Shown here: positions 31,992 to 40,306 of the stretch, piece after piece
How the letters are laid out: each line of letters opens with the position of its first letter
Numbering within the stretch: the stretch's first letter is position 1
DNA from: a virus
IMG/VR virus record: IMGVR_UViG_3300042559_000403
Coordinates: 1-40,306 of that record
Reading direction: 5' to 3' (one strand)
Length of the DNA: 40,306 nucleotides
The notes under the pieces: model-generated
Told to the model about the DNA's origin: nothing
Database searches by the model: none
The model's input: only the letters and a program-made list of their open reading frames with translations
Position numbers and translations under genes: made by a program

Positions 31992-32840
31992 CCATGTCCG
32001 CTAACTATTGCAAACACCCCAAAAAAATTTTCGCGTGCCTTCGGCACGCACGGTCCGGCACTTCGTGCCCGTCCCTCAACCTCACCCTCACTACGTTCGG
32101 GCAAGGCATCAGCAAGCAAGCTTGCGTTGCCTCGCTCCCGCTCGACCACACCACACAATGCACCAGGACTATCTAGGCGGTACACCTAGCACCCCGCAAA
32201 GTTTTACTAGTGGCTGGTTGTAAAGCCGGTTGCCGACCGCACCCCCCTCTTTTGTCACGACCTCCCCCATAAAAACACTCACGCGCTACTGCAAACTTCG
32301 TTCGCATCCGCTTGTGGCCTGCATCGCCAACACGTTGGCTCGCAGCACACCAACAACTGGGGGTCTGCCTCTCTACCCCCCGAGGGGTATATATATTACG
32401 TTGTTTGTACGGTGTCACTCTTTTGGTATTTTGTGAGACAGGATGTTGTGTGCCGGGTTGGTGTGTCGATGTGTGACCAACCCGAACAACGTGAGGGGCG
32501 GTAGTGAGAGGGTTTGGCGGGGGTTAGACGGGTGTTTGCTTCCCCCCACGCTTTCAACCTTTTGAGGGGTTGCGGTGGCCGTTAGCTAGTTCTTTTAGCC
32601 GACACCGTGATGTTGTTGATCAGTTGACGTTGATCTCGCTGCTTGAACCTCTGACGCAATAGGGGTCGTTGTATGTCTCGTCGCGGACTTGATTGCAGGG
32701 TTCATCTACCCCAGTTCCCTGGTGTGAATTGCCCCGTACCTTGCAACCGGTATACAGCCATGCTTGCCTTGACGCTTCCCAGCGTGGAGGTCTTGATCGT
32801 TTGCGTTGGTGAGTGTAGCAGGTGTTGTAGTGTTTTTGTT
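31992..32840 (+). other. Long structured non-coding region upstream of the packaging genes
   Basis: About 850 bases with no convincing gene. It holds hairpins GCGTGCC-TTC-GGCACGC (32033-32049) and GGCAC-TTC-GTGCC (32057-32069). There is a near-palindrome CTAGG...CCTAG (32173-32189) and CCCC-CGA-GGGG followed by TATATATATTA (32377-32398). A perfect 9-bp inverted repeat CGGGTTGGT / ACCAACCCG (32454-32462, 32476-32484) is also present. The composition swings from C-rich to G/T-rich across it. It may carry a packaging site, a late promoter or a non-coding RNA; none can be settled by eye. Confidence 0.6.
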
Positions 32841-33005
32841 ATGAAGAAAAAAGAAGTGTGGGATAAACCGAATCCGAAGAAGAAGTCGACTCCGTTGACT
32901 GATAAGCAGAAAGCTTCTGCGAAGGCACGTGCGAAGAAGGCTGGGCGACCTTACCCAAATCTTGTTGATAACATGGCCGCATCCCGCACTAGCAAAGGAA
33001 AATGA
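32841..33005 (+). CDS. Small Lys-rich protein (LTxxQKAxAKARAKxAGRPYPNLVDN type)
   Basis: A 54-aa basic protein: KKKEVWDKPNPKKKSTPLTDKQKASAKARAKKAGRPYPNLVDNMAASRTSKGK. The TPLT..QKA.AKARAK.AGRPYPNLVDN part is a pattern I associate with actinophage proteins near packaging genes. A longer frame from 32673 has an unlikely Cys-rich N-terminus. No RBS is visible before ATG 32841, so leaderless or weak initiation is possible. It opens the run of Lys-rich genes before the terminase. Confidence 0.75.
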   Translation: MKKKEVWDKPNPKKKSTPLTDKQKASAKARAKKAGRPYPNLVDNMAASRTSKGK

Positions 33006-33006
33006 T

Positions 33007-33324
33007 ATGCCTGCTAAGAAAGCTCCTGCTAAGAAAATGGCAACATCAAAGAAGACAGGTACTGCTGATTCCAGCAAGTTAACTCCATCGCAAAAGAAGA
33101 ATCTTGCAGCAAGTGCAAAAAACAGAACTGATCGCTATGGCAATAGTGGCATGGGTGAAACAAAGTCTGGTGTGATGAAAAAAGACTTAAAAGCTTTAGC
33201 AAAAGAAAACAAGAAATTGCCTAAAGATTCACAAGGGTTTGCCTCCAGCTTTACGGCACGTGGCAATATCAACGAAATCTATTTTGGTCCTGGTTTTATG
33301 AAATTAAATAAGAAGAAGAAGTAG
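33007..33324 (+). CDS. Lys-rich protein with RTDxxGxSGMG motif (copy 1)
   Basis: A 105-aa basic protein starting PAKKAPAKKMATSKKTG and ending KLNKKKK. The middle has NRTDRYGNSGMGETKSGV, the first and most divergent copy of a motif seen in the next two genes. A second segment FTARGNINEIYFGPGFMKL looks like a folded patch. RBS-like AAAGGAAA precedes ATG 33007. A histone-like tail suggests DNA contact, but no function is known. Confidence 0.72.
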   Translation: MPAKKAPAKKMATSKKTGTADSSKLTPSQKKNLAASAKNRTDRYGNSGMGETKSGVMKKDLKALAKENKKLPKDSQGFASSFTARGNINEIYFGPGFMKLNKKKK

Positions 33325-33326
33325 TC

Positions 33327-33611
33327 ATGGCCGCAAAGAAAGCTCCCGCATCTGCGGCTCAGTTCCGTATGAAGGAAGAAGCAGACAAAAAGAAGATGGC
33401 ACGTACTGACGCTCAGGGTCGTTCAGGTATGGGTGCTTCCAAGCCGAAGAAGTATAAGGATTTCTATTCGAGTCCTGCCGGGAAGCTTGTTATCGCTACC
33501 AACCCTTTGTTGGCTACTGGTGCTGTGATTAGTGCCGCTGAACGCGCCGCTCGTAAGAAGATCAAAGGCAAGAAGTGGGCCGGCGATCCTGGATTGAAGC
33601 CTGGAGAATAA
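33327..33611 (+). CDS. Lys-rich protein with RTDxxGRSGMGAS motif (copy 2)
   Basis: A 94-aa protein starting AAKKAPASAAQFRMKEEADKKKM, then ARTDAQGRSGMGASKPKKYKDFY, and a C-terminal hydrophobic patch (LVIATNPLLATGAVISAAERAARKK). It shares the motif with both neighbours, from which it is separated by two bases each side. The patch could touch membrane or capsid. Function unknown. Confidence 0.72.
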   Translation: MAAKKAPASAAQFRMKEEADKKKMARTDAQGRSGMGASKPKKYKDFYSSPAGKLVIATNPLLATGAVISAAERAARKKIKGKKWAGDPGLKPGE

Positions 33612-33613
33612 TC

Positions 33614-34018
33614 ATGGCCGCAAAGAAGAAATCAGCACCTCGTTCTGCTAACGCAGCCGAGAAAGACATGATGGACAAGAAGGCAAAGAGCCGCACCGAT
33701 GCTTCAGGTCGTTCAGGTATGGGTGCTTCTACTGCACCTCTTTACTGGAAAAAAGGCGATGCGTCATGGAACGCAGCAAAGAAGACTCTTGAATCAAAGG
33801 GTGTTGACCCTATGAAGTATTCAAAAGAAACAGGTTCTTTCAAGGGTCAGAAGCCTATTTATGATTATCTTGAAGCAAACAGCCCGAAGATGAAGTTTCT
33901 ATCTGGTAAAAGCGCAGGCATGAAAGGTCTGATGAAAAGTACCCCAGACAAAGAAGCGTATAAGCGTATTTCTACTGAAATGAAATCAAAGTCTTCTAAG
34001 GTCACAAAGAAGAAGTAA
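33614..34018 (+). CDS. Lys-rich protein with RTDxxGRSGMGAS motif (copy 3)
   Basis: A 134-aa basic protein starting AAKKKSAPRSANAAEKDMMDKKAK, then SRTDASGRSGMGASTAPLYWKKGDASWNAAKKTLESKGVD, and ending KSKSSKVTKKK. The motif is nearly the same as copy 2. ATG 33614 has GGAGAAT ahead. Directly upstream of the terminase, it may aid packaging or head completion; this is inference. Confidence 0.72.
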   Translation: MAAKKKSAPRSANAAEKDMMDKKAKSRTDASGRSGMGASTAPLYWKKGDASWNAAKKTLESKGVDPMKYSKETGSFKGQKPIYDYLEANSPKMKFLSGKSAGMKGLMKSTPDKEAYKRISTEMKSKSSKVTKKK

Positions 34019-34021
34019 ATT

Positions 34022-35992
34022 TTGGGAACAAAACGGGTAGTACCCGCAAGGGACGTAGCCTTATTTTGGCAGGCGCGCAACTCAGGAATGTCCTTAGCTG
34101 ACGCTGCACGTGTCGCCGGCATCCACAAAAACACCGCCTCAAAATGGGAAGCCAAACAAAAAGCAGCGATGGCTTCTAACAGTTTGGCCCAGCTAGAAGA
34201 GAAAATCACAGCATCTGCCCAATCAGGTGGTGCTAGAAAACAACTCCAACAAGACCTCCTCGAAGCATCAAACCTTCCCCCGGTAATCCCCGACGATCGT
34301 TTATGCGAAGAAGCCAAAAGAGGAATGGTCGACTTTGACTTCTTCCGCAAATACTATTTAGGTCGCGTCCCATCACCCTGGCAGGTAGATGCCGCCTACA
34401 AAATCGTTCAATACTTGGAATCAGAAGACAAAGAACACCTAGTAGTAAACGTCGCTCCCGGTGCTGGTAAGTCAACCCTGTTCCACGACGTAGCTGTTTG
34501 GTGCATCATCCGCAACCGAGGAATCCGTATCCTCTACGGCTCAATCTCTCTCAACCTGGCAAAGATGTACAGCCGGCGAATCCGAGAAACCCTTGAACGC
34601 CCAGTCCCCATTGAACCTGATCCTGAACTAGTCCGCAAAGGCCTAGCCATGAACGCCGAAGGATGCCTCGCCATCGACTACGGACGATTCAGACCCACCG
34701 ACAAAGGCGCACTATGGCGCGCAGAAGAATTCATCGTCGAACAACAAACCCAATCAGGACTAGACAACAAAGAACCCACCGTCCGCGCATACGGATTCGA
34801 CTCAGAATTCATCGGACACCGCGCCGACCTAGTCCTCTTCGACGACGTAGCCTCCCCCGAAAACGCCAAAGAATCAACAGCCCGAGACAGACTCCTAGAA
34901 CGCTGGGACTCAATGGCTGAAGCCCGTGTTGATCCGGGCGGCCTCATCGCAGTAATCGGACAGCGACTTGGATCAGGCGACCTCTACGCCTACTGCCTAT
35001 CCAAAGAAACCTTTGAAGACACAGACGAAGACTATGACGGCACGGATGTCCAAGACAAATCAGACCTCAAAGAACCCGTACGAATCAAGAAGTACAAACA
35101 CCTCTCCTATAAGGCCTACTACGAAGAACTAGACACAGGCCCTACCTCTAGGAAAAAATTTTCTTTACCTTGGCCAGATGGTCCCCTGCTAGATCCGTAC
35201 CGTCTATCTTGGCAAGACCTATCGTTTATTAAGCACTCCACGCCGAACAAATTCAGGGTTGTCTACCAACAAGAAGACATTGATATGTCCAACACCCTCA
35301 TTGAGCGGGTGTGGGCTACCGGTGGATTAGGAAACGATGGGGTTCTATACCCAGGTTGTATTGACAATGATCGTATGCCGGGCTACATCCCCGAAGGTTT
35401 AAGCCATCCGTATATCTCAGTAGCGTCAGTTGACCCGTCCCCAACCCAGTTTTGGGCTATTGAGTGGTGGATTTACCAGCCTGAAACCAACCTTCGCTAC
35501 CTCGTAGACATCGAACGACGAAAGTTGAACGCTGAAGAACTACTGGGATTTAACGTGGCTACCAGCGAATACTCCGGTGTCATGGAAGAATGGCAAGAAC
35601 GATCAGAAAGAATGGGATATCCGATTAGCCATTGGATTGTAGAAATCAACGCTGCGCAAAGATTCCTTCTTGCACACGACTTTGTGCGCCGTTGGCAAGC
35701 ATTCAACGAAGTAAACGTTGTACCTCACACCACATCACGTAACAAACTTGACGAATCACTCGGTGTTGAAGCTTTGTTGCCACCGTTGTGGCGTTCAGGA
35801 TCAGTCCGATTGCCATCTATGCGTGGAAACTGGAAGACACTTGCGCTCGTAGACGAAATGTGTGCATGGACTAGAGACAAAAAGCACGGAACAGACACGG
35901 TGATGGCTCATTGGTTTGCAGAACTACATATGCCACAACTTTTATCACCTCAAGCACCTCCTCGACAATGGAGGCCTTCATGGCTCAACTAA
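34022..35992 (+). CDS. terL: Terminase large subunit with fused N-terminal HTH
   Basis: A 656-aa DNA-packaging motor with a TTG start; the only alternative is ATT three bases up, as a stop precedes both. Residues about 22-43 (GMSLADAARVAGIHKNTASKWE) are a helix-turn-helix. The ATPase has Walker A APGAGKST (145-152) and Walker B LVLFDD (270-275), then the coupling motif VIGQRLGSGDLYAY. The nuclease domain begins at SVASVDPSPTQFWAI (D471). No separate small terminase is seen, so the HTH may replace it in DNA recognition. The first half (up to about 35150) uses many C-ending codons; the second half does not. Confidence 0.92.
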   Translation: MGTKRVVPARDVALFWQARNSGMSLADAARVAGIHKNTASKWEAKQKAAMASNSLAQLEEKITASAQSGGARKQLQQDLLEASNLPPVIPDDRLCEEAKRGMVDFDFFRKYYLGRVPSPWQVDAAYKIVQYLESEDKEHLVVNVAPGAGKSTLFHDVAVWCIIRNRGIRILYGSISLNLAKMYSRRIRETLERPVPIEPDPELVRKGLAMNAEGCLAIDYGRFRPTDKGALWRAEEFIVEQQTQSGLDNKEPTVRAYGFDSEFIGHRADLVLFDDVASPENAKESTARDRLLERWDSMAEARVDPGGLIAVIGQRLGSGDLYAYCLSKETFEDTDEDYDGTDVQDKSDLKEPVRIKKYKHLSYKAYYEELDTGPTSRKKFSLPWPDGPLLDPYRLSWQDLSFIKHSTPNKFRVVYQQEDIDMSNTLIERVWATGGLGNDGVLYPGCIDNDRMPGYIPEGLSHPYISVASVDPSPTQFWAIEWWIYQPETNLRYLVDIERRKLNAEELLGFNVATSEYSGVMEEWQERSERMGYPISHWIVEINAAQRFLLAHDFVRRWQAFNEVNVVPHTTSRNKLDESLGVEALLPPLWRSGSVRLPSMRGNWKTLALVDEMCAWTRDKKHGTDTVMAHWFAELHMPQLLSPQAPPRQWRPSWLN

Positions 35993-36037
35993 AAATGTGT
36001 AATATCTCATGAACCATGTTGAACTTCGGAGCGTTAA

Positions 36038-37792
36038 ATGATCACAGCTGACGAGATTGTGAATTTGTATAAAATTCGACGCGAAGCACAAGGGCCACTT
36101 ATGCGTCAAATGCGCCAGGTTCAAGAACTTGTCAACGGCGACATCATCTTGCCATTGAACGAACTGGACAAGAACGCCAAGTCTTCCGTTGCGAACCTTG
36201 TTTCTGTCGGTCTTGAGCAGATGTCTATGCGTATTGCGTCAACAATGCCTGTCCCTTACTTCCCTCCGTTGCGTGAAGGTCAAGAACGAGCCAAGGAACT
36301 AGCCCGTACCCGCAAGAGAGCGATGCTTTCTATTTGGGATTCCAACCGTATGCCATCAAAACAACGCCGTCGCGCACGACACCTGCTGGCTTACTCGTCT
36401 GCCCCAGTAATGATCAAGCCTGACTTCCGTACAAACACCCCAAAGTGGCACGTTCGCAACCCGCTCGACACTTTCCCATCCCCATTGGAAGACCCAGACG
36501 ATCCAGTCCCAATGAACGTCATCTTTTCGTACTCCAAAACCTACAAATGGGTTGTTGACACATACGGTGATGTGATTCCTGGTTTGTCTTACGAGAACTG
36601 GGACGAAAAGGTCACGATGTTGGAGTATGTGTGTGCCGACGAAATCGTGGTCATTCTTGCCCCATCTGATACTGAGGGTGTGAAGTTAAAGAACTTTGCA
36701 CCGGTGCTGTTGGAGCGAATCCGTAACCGTACTGGTCGTCCGTTGGCTGTTATCCCACAACGCATCAACCTTGATAAGCAGCGTGGCCAGTTTGATGGTT
36801 CAATCGGTATGTACTACACCCGTGCGCGCCTTCAAGCCTTGACTGAAATCGCTATTGAGCGTGGCATCTTCCCTGACGAGTACCTTGTTGCTCGTCCCGG
36901 TGAAAACCCACAGATTATCCAAATTGCTGACGGCAAGATGGGTCTTCTCGGTGTGGTCAAGGGTGGAGATATCACCCAGCTTCAAACCAACCCTGGATAC
37001 AAAACAGATGTTGCGATTGACCGTCTTGAACGCCAAGAGCGTCTTGAGGGTGCTATCCCAGCAGAGTTTGGTGGAGAGTCGGGTAGCAACATCCGTACTG
37101 GCCGTCGAGGCGAAAACATTCTTTCGTCCACTATTGACTTCCGTATTCAAGAAGCACAGTCAATCTTTGAACAGTCCATCATGGAAGAAGACAAGATTGC
37201 TATTGCTATCGAGAAGGCTTATTGGGGTAACACTCCAAAGTCTTTCTACATCACCGGTCGTAAGGGTGGAATGACCGACTACACACCAAACAAACTGTGG
37301 GAATCTGACTATCACAATGTGTCCTACTCCGCATCGGGTTCTGATGTGAACAGTTTGATTGTTGCTTTGGGTCAGCGTCTTGGTGCGGGGCTTATTTCTA
37401 AAGAGTCAGCCCGTGAAGCAGACCCTCTTGTAGCTGATCCTGAACTTGAGCGTGACCGTATTGTGGCTGAATCTATGGAAGCAGCATTGTTGTCTTCTAT
37501 CCAACAGCAAGCTGCAGACCCGAACGGCCCTTACCAGCCTGACGACCTTGCTTATTTGACAAAACTTGTTCTTGTTGAAAACGCACCTATTTATGATGCT
37601 GTTGCTCGTACACAAAAGCGCGCACAAGAACGACAAGCAACTCCTGCCCCGCCACCTGAGCAAATGGGCGGGATGACACCTGAGATGATGCCAGGTTTGG
37701 CACAGCCAGGTATGGGTGCTGAACAACCTGCCCCACCTCAAGCTGGTGGTGGCGGTATTGAAGCACTTCTTGCTCAACTTGGAGGACAGTAA
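36038..37792 (+). CDS. Portal protein
   Basis: A 584-aa portal, which forms the dodecameric ring through which DNA enters. Features: an N-terminal helix (EIVNLYKIRREAQGPLMRQMRQVQELVNGD), VSVGLEQMSMRIASTMP, a wing region with HVRNPLDTFPSPLEDPDDPVPMN, and a helical stem (RLQALTEIAIERGIFPDEYL). The C-terminus is Pro/Gln/Met-rich. It lies 46 bases after terL and overlaps the next gene by one base. Type is by context and overall pattern; no single diagnostic motif. Confidence 0.88.
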   Translation: MITADEIVNLYKIRREAQGPLMRQMRQVQELVNGDIILPLNELDKNAKSSVANLVSVGLEQMSMRIASTMPVPYFPPLREGQERAKELARTRKRAMLSIWDSNRMPSKQRRRARHLLAYSSAPVMIKPDFRTNTPKWHVRNPLDTFPSPLEDPDDPVPMNVIFSYSKTYKWVVDTYGDVIPGLSYENWDEKVTMLEYVCADEIVVILAPSDTEGVKLKNFAPVLLERIRNRTGRPLAVIPQRINLDKQRGQFDGSIGMYYTRARLQALTEIAIERGIFPDEYLVARPGENPQIIQIADGKMGLLGVVKGGDITQLQTNPGYKTDVAIDRLERQERLEGAIPAEFGGESGSNIRTGRRGENILSSTIDFRIQEAQSIFEQSIMEEDKIAIAIEKAYWGNTPKSFYITGRKGGMTDYTPNKLWESDYHNVSYSASGSDVNSLIVALGQRLGAGLISKESAREADPLVADPELERDRIVAESMEAALLSSIQQQAADPNGPYQPDDLAYLTKLVLVENAPIYDAVARTQKRAQERQATPAPPPEQMGGMTPEMMPGLAQPGMGAEQPAPPQAGGGGIEALLAQLGGQ

Positions 37793-38175
37793 TGGCATAT
37801 CCAAATAGAACTGATTTGAACAACGCAATGAATCCAAAGGTTGCTGTACAGACGGCTACTGGCCAAACCTACGGGAAAGCAACTGAGCAACGTAACGCTC
37901 AGAAAGCTATGCCTATGGGTGCTTCACCATCGGATGTTCGCCCACAGGTAGCACCGGGTGGTCTTGGTGCTTTCGGTCGTCCAACAGAACGCCCGCAAGA
38001 ACCTGTTACTGCTGGTGTTGATTTTGGTGATGGTCCTGGTGCTATGCAAGCCGGCGTTAACCAACCAATCCGCACAGTTGATCCTGTCCTTGACAGGCTT
38101 CAACAGATTTATCAATCTTTCCCTAATGATGATTTGGCTGACTTAATTGATTCTTTCGCAGTAGACGGTTACTAA
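37792..38175 (+). CDS. Small protein between portal and giant protein
   Basis: A 127-aa Pro/Gly-rich, probably flexible protein (AVQTATGQTYGKATEQRNAQKAMPMGASPSDVRPQVAPGGLGAFGRPTERPQEP) with an acidic helical end (PVLDRLQQIYQSFPNDDLADLIDSFA). Overlaps both neighbours by one base. Possibly a head-assembly or internal protein. Function unknown. Confidence 0.78.
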   Translation: MAYPNRTDLNNAMNPKVAVQTATGQTYGKATEQRNAQKAMPMGASPSDVRPQVAPGGLGAFGRPTERPQEPVTAGVDFGDGPGAMQAGVNQPIRTVDPVLDRLQQIYQSFPNDDLADLIDSFAVDGY

Positions 38176-40306
38176 TGACTTGGATTGATGCTCGCGATGA
38201 ACTTCGCCTTTTAACGGATGTAGAAGCACGACAGAAGCGTGTTACTAAACCTAGTGACAAGATGGTTTCGGACAATCTTTCAATTATTTATCGAGAGTAT
38301 CCATTCCTCCCTGCCGGTGTAGCTCTTTCTCTTGCAGAGTCAAATGCTGATTCTGGGACAATCGCTTTGGCCGCTCAGCAAGCAGGTAAAACTGCCGCTG
38401 CTAAATATGCGGCAGAAGCACAGCAAAGAGCAAAAGCAGCAGAACAAAAAAACCAAAGTGGATGGAAAACTTTCGGTAGCAACATTTGGAATGGTGTTAA
38501 ATGGGTTGGATCAAACACCGTTGGTCGTATTCCGGGTGTTAAAGAAACAAGCCGACTTGTAAGCGCAGCTTCTACTACTGGTGCTGAAGTTGTTCAAAAC
38601 ACAGCTTCTCTTTTTGCCCCAAACAACGAAGATGGCGTTGAACTTGTAAGTTCATTTACTCAAGGAACTTTTGGTGCTGCTGCAAAAGACTTTGTAGCTT
38701 CAACCTCACTCGGTGCTTTGGCTGGTGGAGATGATGTAGGTAGTGGATATTTCTTGGGTGGAGAAGCTGAAGAATCACGCGCCGCAGCAGCACGTCGTTT
38801 CCGTGGAACAGTAAACGGAAGCACATGGACTGTAGGCCGTGGAGCCGCAGATGGAGTTTTTACCGCTGGTTCTCTCCCATACACATTCCTATCCGGAACA
38901 CTTGATGCTGCAATTGCTTGGAAAGCAGACCCAATTAACTTCATAGGCAAAAAAGCAAAAGCAGCTAGAGAAGCTCGTCTTGCAATTTCGGGTCTTGAAA
39001 CAGCAGATGAAATTAGTGCTGCTCGAAAACTTGCTAATGGTGCAGCTGGATTGTTAAGTACCGCCGAAGAACACGCAATTGACAACTCAAAGTTTTTTAA
39101 TTGGCTTGACAATTCGGGTAGTGGCCGAAGACTGGTTAATCGTGTTGTTGGTGAAACTGACGAACTTGAAATCATGGAAGGTTTTAACTGGAAAATCACT
39201 CCTGAACAGGCTCGTCGTTTAGCACAAGCAGATGATGTTGATTCTGTGCGCGGAATTATTGCTGAACAAGCAATCCGTTTAAGTGATGAAACAGTTACCG
39301 GAGTAGTACCTTTTGCTACTAACGCAACTCAAATACCTTTGACTTTGCAACGTACCCGTATCCCGGGAAACAAAGTTCTCCGTAATTCTCGTTGGCTTTC
39401 TGGCGCGCCTAAAGAGTTAATGCTTGTTAATGGAACTCCGCAGGACAAAACCGATGCTTTAAAGAACATCACTAACTGGCTTCGAACAATGAATATCGAC
39501 ACCTCTACTGGCGAAGGTGCTGATCTTATGAGAAAAGCCTTTGATGCCTATGGAGCCGATGGAACAAAGGTAGACGTTGACCAACTTTTCCGTATGTTTA
39601 TGGGAGATGTTGAAACAGGAGCAAGCGGAATTGTTTCTTTAGCTCTAAAGAAAGCTGGGTGGGCTGACGATGCGGTAGAAACAATCGTTTCTACATACCA
39701 AAGAAACATCAATGCAATGCGTCAGTTCGCTCTTGACGCTACTGGTGAAGTAAACGATGGTGGTTTCGTTAAATATCTTTTGTCATCAATGACACCAGAT
39801 GAAGTTTATGACATCAAAAAGTATTTCACTAAAACAAGAATTCTTCCTGGTATGACACCAACAGAAATTGACGACATCATCAACAATCTTGATGAGTCAG
39901 AAATTGTTTTGCATGGCCCTGCTGCTCTTGTTGACCTACTGAACAATGTTCAGGTTCTTCCTGATCCTAAGCAGATGCGTCGTATGACAACAATGTATTC
40001 GCCTATCAACAATCCATTTTTCCGTTTAGGTTCTAAGAAAGTGGTTACAGCACCTCTTGCGACTGTTGAATGGATGCAAAACAATCTTTGGAGGCCATAC
40101 GCGTTAACAACTTTTGGTTTCATTATGCGTAACCAGTTTGACGCTCAACTACGTCTTGCTGCTACTGGTTTCTCTACTAGCCGTCCTCTTGACTGGATTC
40201 TTCTTGTGATGAATAAGGCAGGAAAGACATCTTTGAACAAAGGCCAAAAATGGGTTCGTGAAGGCGAAGAGGTTGCTTTCAACATGGATGATGTTGTTGA
40301 ATATGA
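38175..40306 (+). CDS. Giant virion protein, N-terminal part (runs off right end)
   Basis: ATG 38175 overlaps the previous stop (TAATG). The frame is open for 2132 bases to the window edge and continues at base 1, giving 1631 residues in total. The visible part begins TWIDARDELRLLTDVEARQKRV. It has an Ala/Lys/Gln-rich helix (about 70-95), a Gly-rich region with GSGYFLGGEAEESRAAAARRF, then several helical segments including ITPEQARRLAQADDVDSVRGIIAEQAIRL. A C-terminal-half segment is listed at position 1. No enzymatic motif is visible. Likely an internal virion protein ejected with DNA, by position after portal; not proven. Confidence 0.85.
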   Translation, partial: MTWIDARDELRLLTDVEARQKRVTKPSDKMVSDNLSIIYREYPFLPAGVALSLAESNADSGTIALAAQQAGKTAAAKYAAEAQQRAKAAEQKNQSGWKTFGSNIWNGVKWVGSNTVGRIPGVKETSRLVSAASTTGAEVVQNTASLFAPNNEDGVELVSSFTQGTFGAAAKDFVASTSLGALAGGDDVGSGYFLGGEAEESRAAAARRFRGTVNGSTWTVGRGAADGVFTAGSLPYTFLSGTLDAAIAWKADPINFIGKKAKAAREARLAISGLETADEISAARKLANGAAGLLSTAEEHAIDNSKFFNWLDNSGSGRRLVNRVVGETDELEIMEGFNWKITPEQARRLAQADDVDSVRGIIAEQAIRLSDETVTGVVPFATNATQIPLTLQRTRIPGNKVLRNSRWLSGAPKELMLVNGTPQDKTDALKNITNWLRTMNIDTSTGEGADLMRKAFDAYGADGTKVDVDQLFRMFMGDVETGASGIVSLALKKAGWADDAVETIVSTYQRNINAMRQFALDATGEVNDGGFVKYLLSSMTPDEVYDIKKYFTKTRILPGMTPTEIDDIINNLDESEIVLHGPAALVDLLNNVQVLPDPKQMRRMTTMYSPINNPFFRLGSKKVVTAPLATVEWMQNNLWRPYALTTFGFIMRNQFDAQLRLAATGFSTSRPLDWILLVMNKAGKTSLNKGQKWVREGEEVAFNMDDVVEY
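40058..40306. repeat. Right copy of terminal direct repeat (circular overlap)
   Basis: Matches 1-249 except A at 40179 where 122 has G. Removing one copy gives a circle of 40057 bases with the giant gene intact. Confidence 0.95.

Noticed and set aside
32661-32710. tRNA-like piece with AGGGGTC ... GGTTCATC ... ACCCCA
   Set aside because: Span of about 50 bases is too short and no anticodon arm can be drawn.
32673-33005. 110-aa frame starting at 32673
   Set aside because: The first 56 residues are an unlikely Cys/Pro mix; the 54-aa part from 32841 alone matches a known pattern.
34663-34920. Arg/His-rich + strand frame inside terL
   Set aside because: It is an out-of-frame reading of the terminase ATPase region.

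Overview
The window is one complete, circularly closed genome of a tailed bacteriophage (about 40.06 kb unique sequence). Bases 1-249 recur at 40058-40306 with a single G/A difference, and the gene that runs off the right end continues in frame from the left end. All recognisable genes lie on the + strand and are tightly packed, with many ATGA, GTGA and TAATG overlaps. A WhiB-family regulator, an r1t-type holin and Thr/Pro-rich TTT linkers in secreted or virion proteins point to an actinobacterial host. The linkers and moderate base composition fit an aquatic actinobacterium or acidimicrobiian, but the host assignment is inference.

Layout, read from the terminase. 32841-34018: four small Lys-rich proteins, three sharing an RTDxxGxSGMG motif. 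34022-38175: large terminase with a fused N-terminal HTH, portal, and a small protein. 38175 across the junction to 3013: a 1631-aa giant protein, followed by three further probable virion proteins up to 5737. 5906-7342: scaffold and major capsid protein, closed by a strong terminator. 7460-17844: a Lys-rich protein, small virion-associated proteins, a GT4-type glycosyltransferase, an Ig-like baseplate domain, a collagen-like fibre, a Gly/Cys-rich adhesin, connector and beta-rich tail proteins. No tape-measure gene follows the capsid, so a short-tailed particle is favoured (inference). 17889-20208: lysis region with r1t-type holin, a secreted Thr-linker protein, two more small membrane proteins and an M15-type endolysin.

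20247-26168: DNA metabolism. It holds a calcineurin-like phosphoesterase, YqaJ-type exonuclease, Rad52-like annealing protein, PD-(D/E)XK resolvase-like nuclease and SSB, interleaved with many tiny Cys-rich proteins and a secreted lytic transglycosylase. 26168-28603: a C5-cytosine methyltransferase with a very long repeat-bearing central region, then WhiB. 28680-31940: poorly known genes including a gp88-like protein, ending in a terminator. No DNA polymerase, primase, helicase, integrase or RNA polymerase is recognisable, so replication probably uses the host replisome plus the phage recombination set.

Non-coding structure is rich. A tandem array of 17-bp CGATCG-headed repeats (29471-29560) looks like an iteron origin or operator array. 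Three promoters share TTGACTTGAC and a GGAAGGGAC leader box next to the start codon (22080, 28605, 29639). A 900-bp structured gap lies upstream of the packaging genes (31941-32840).
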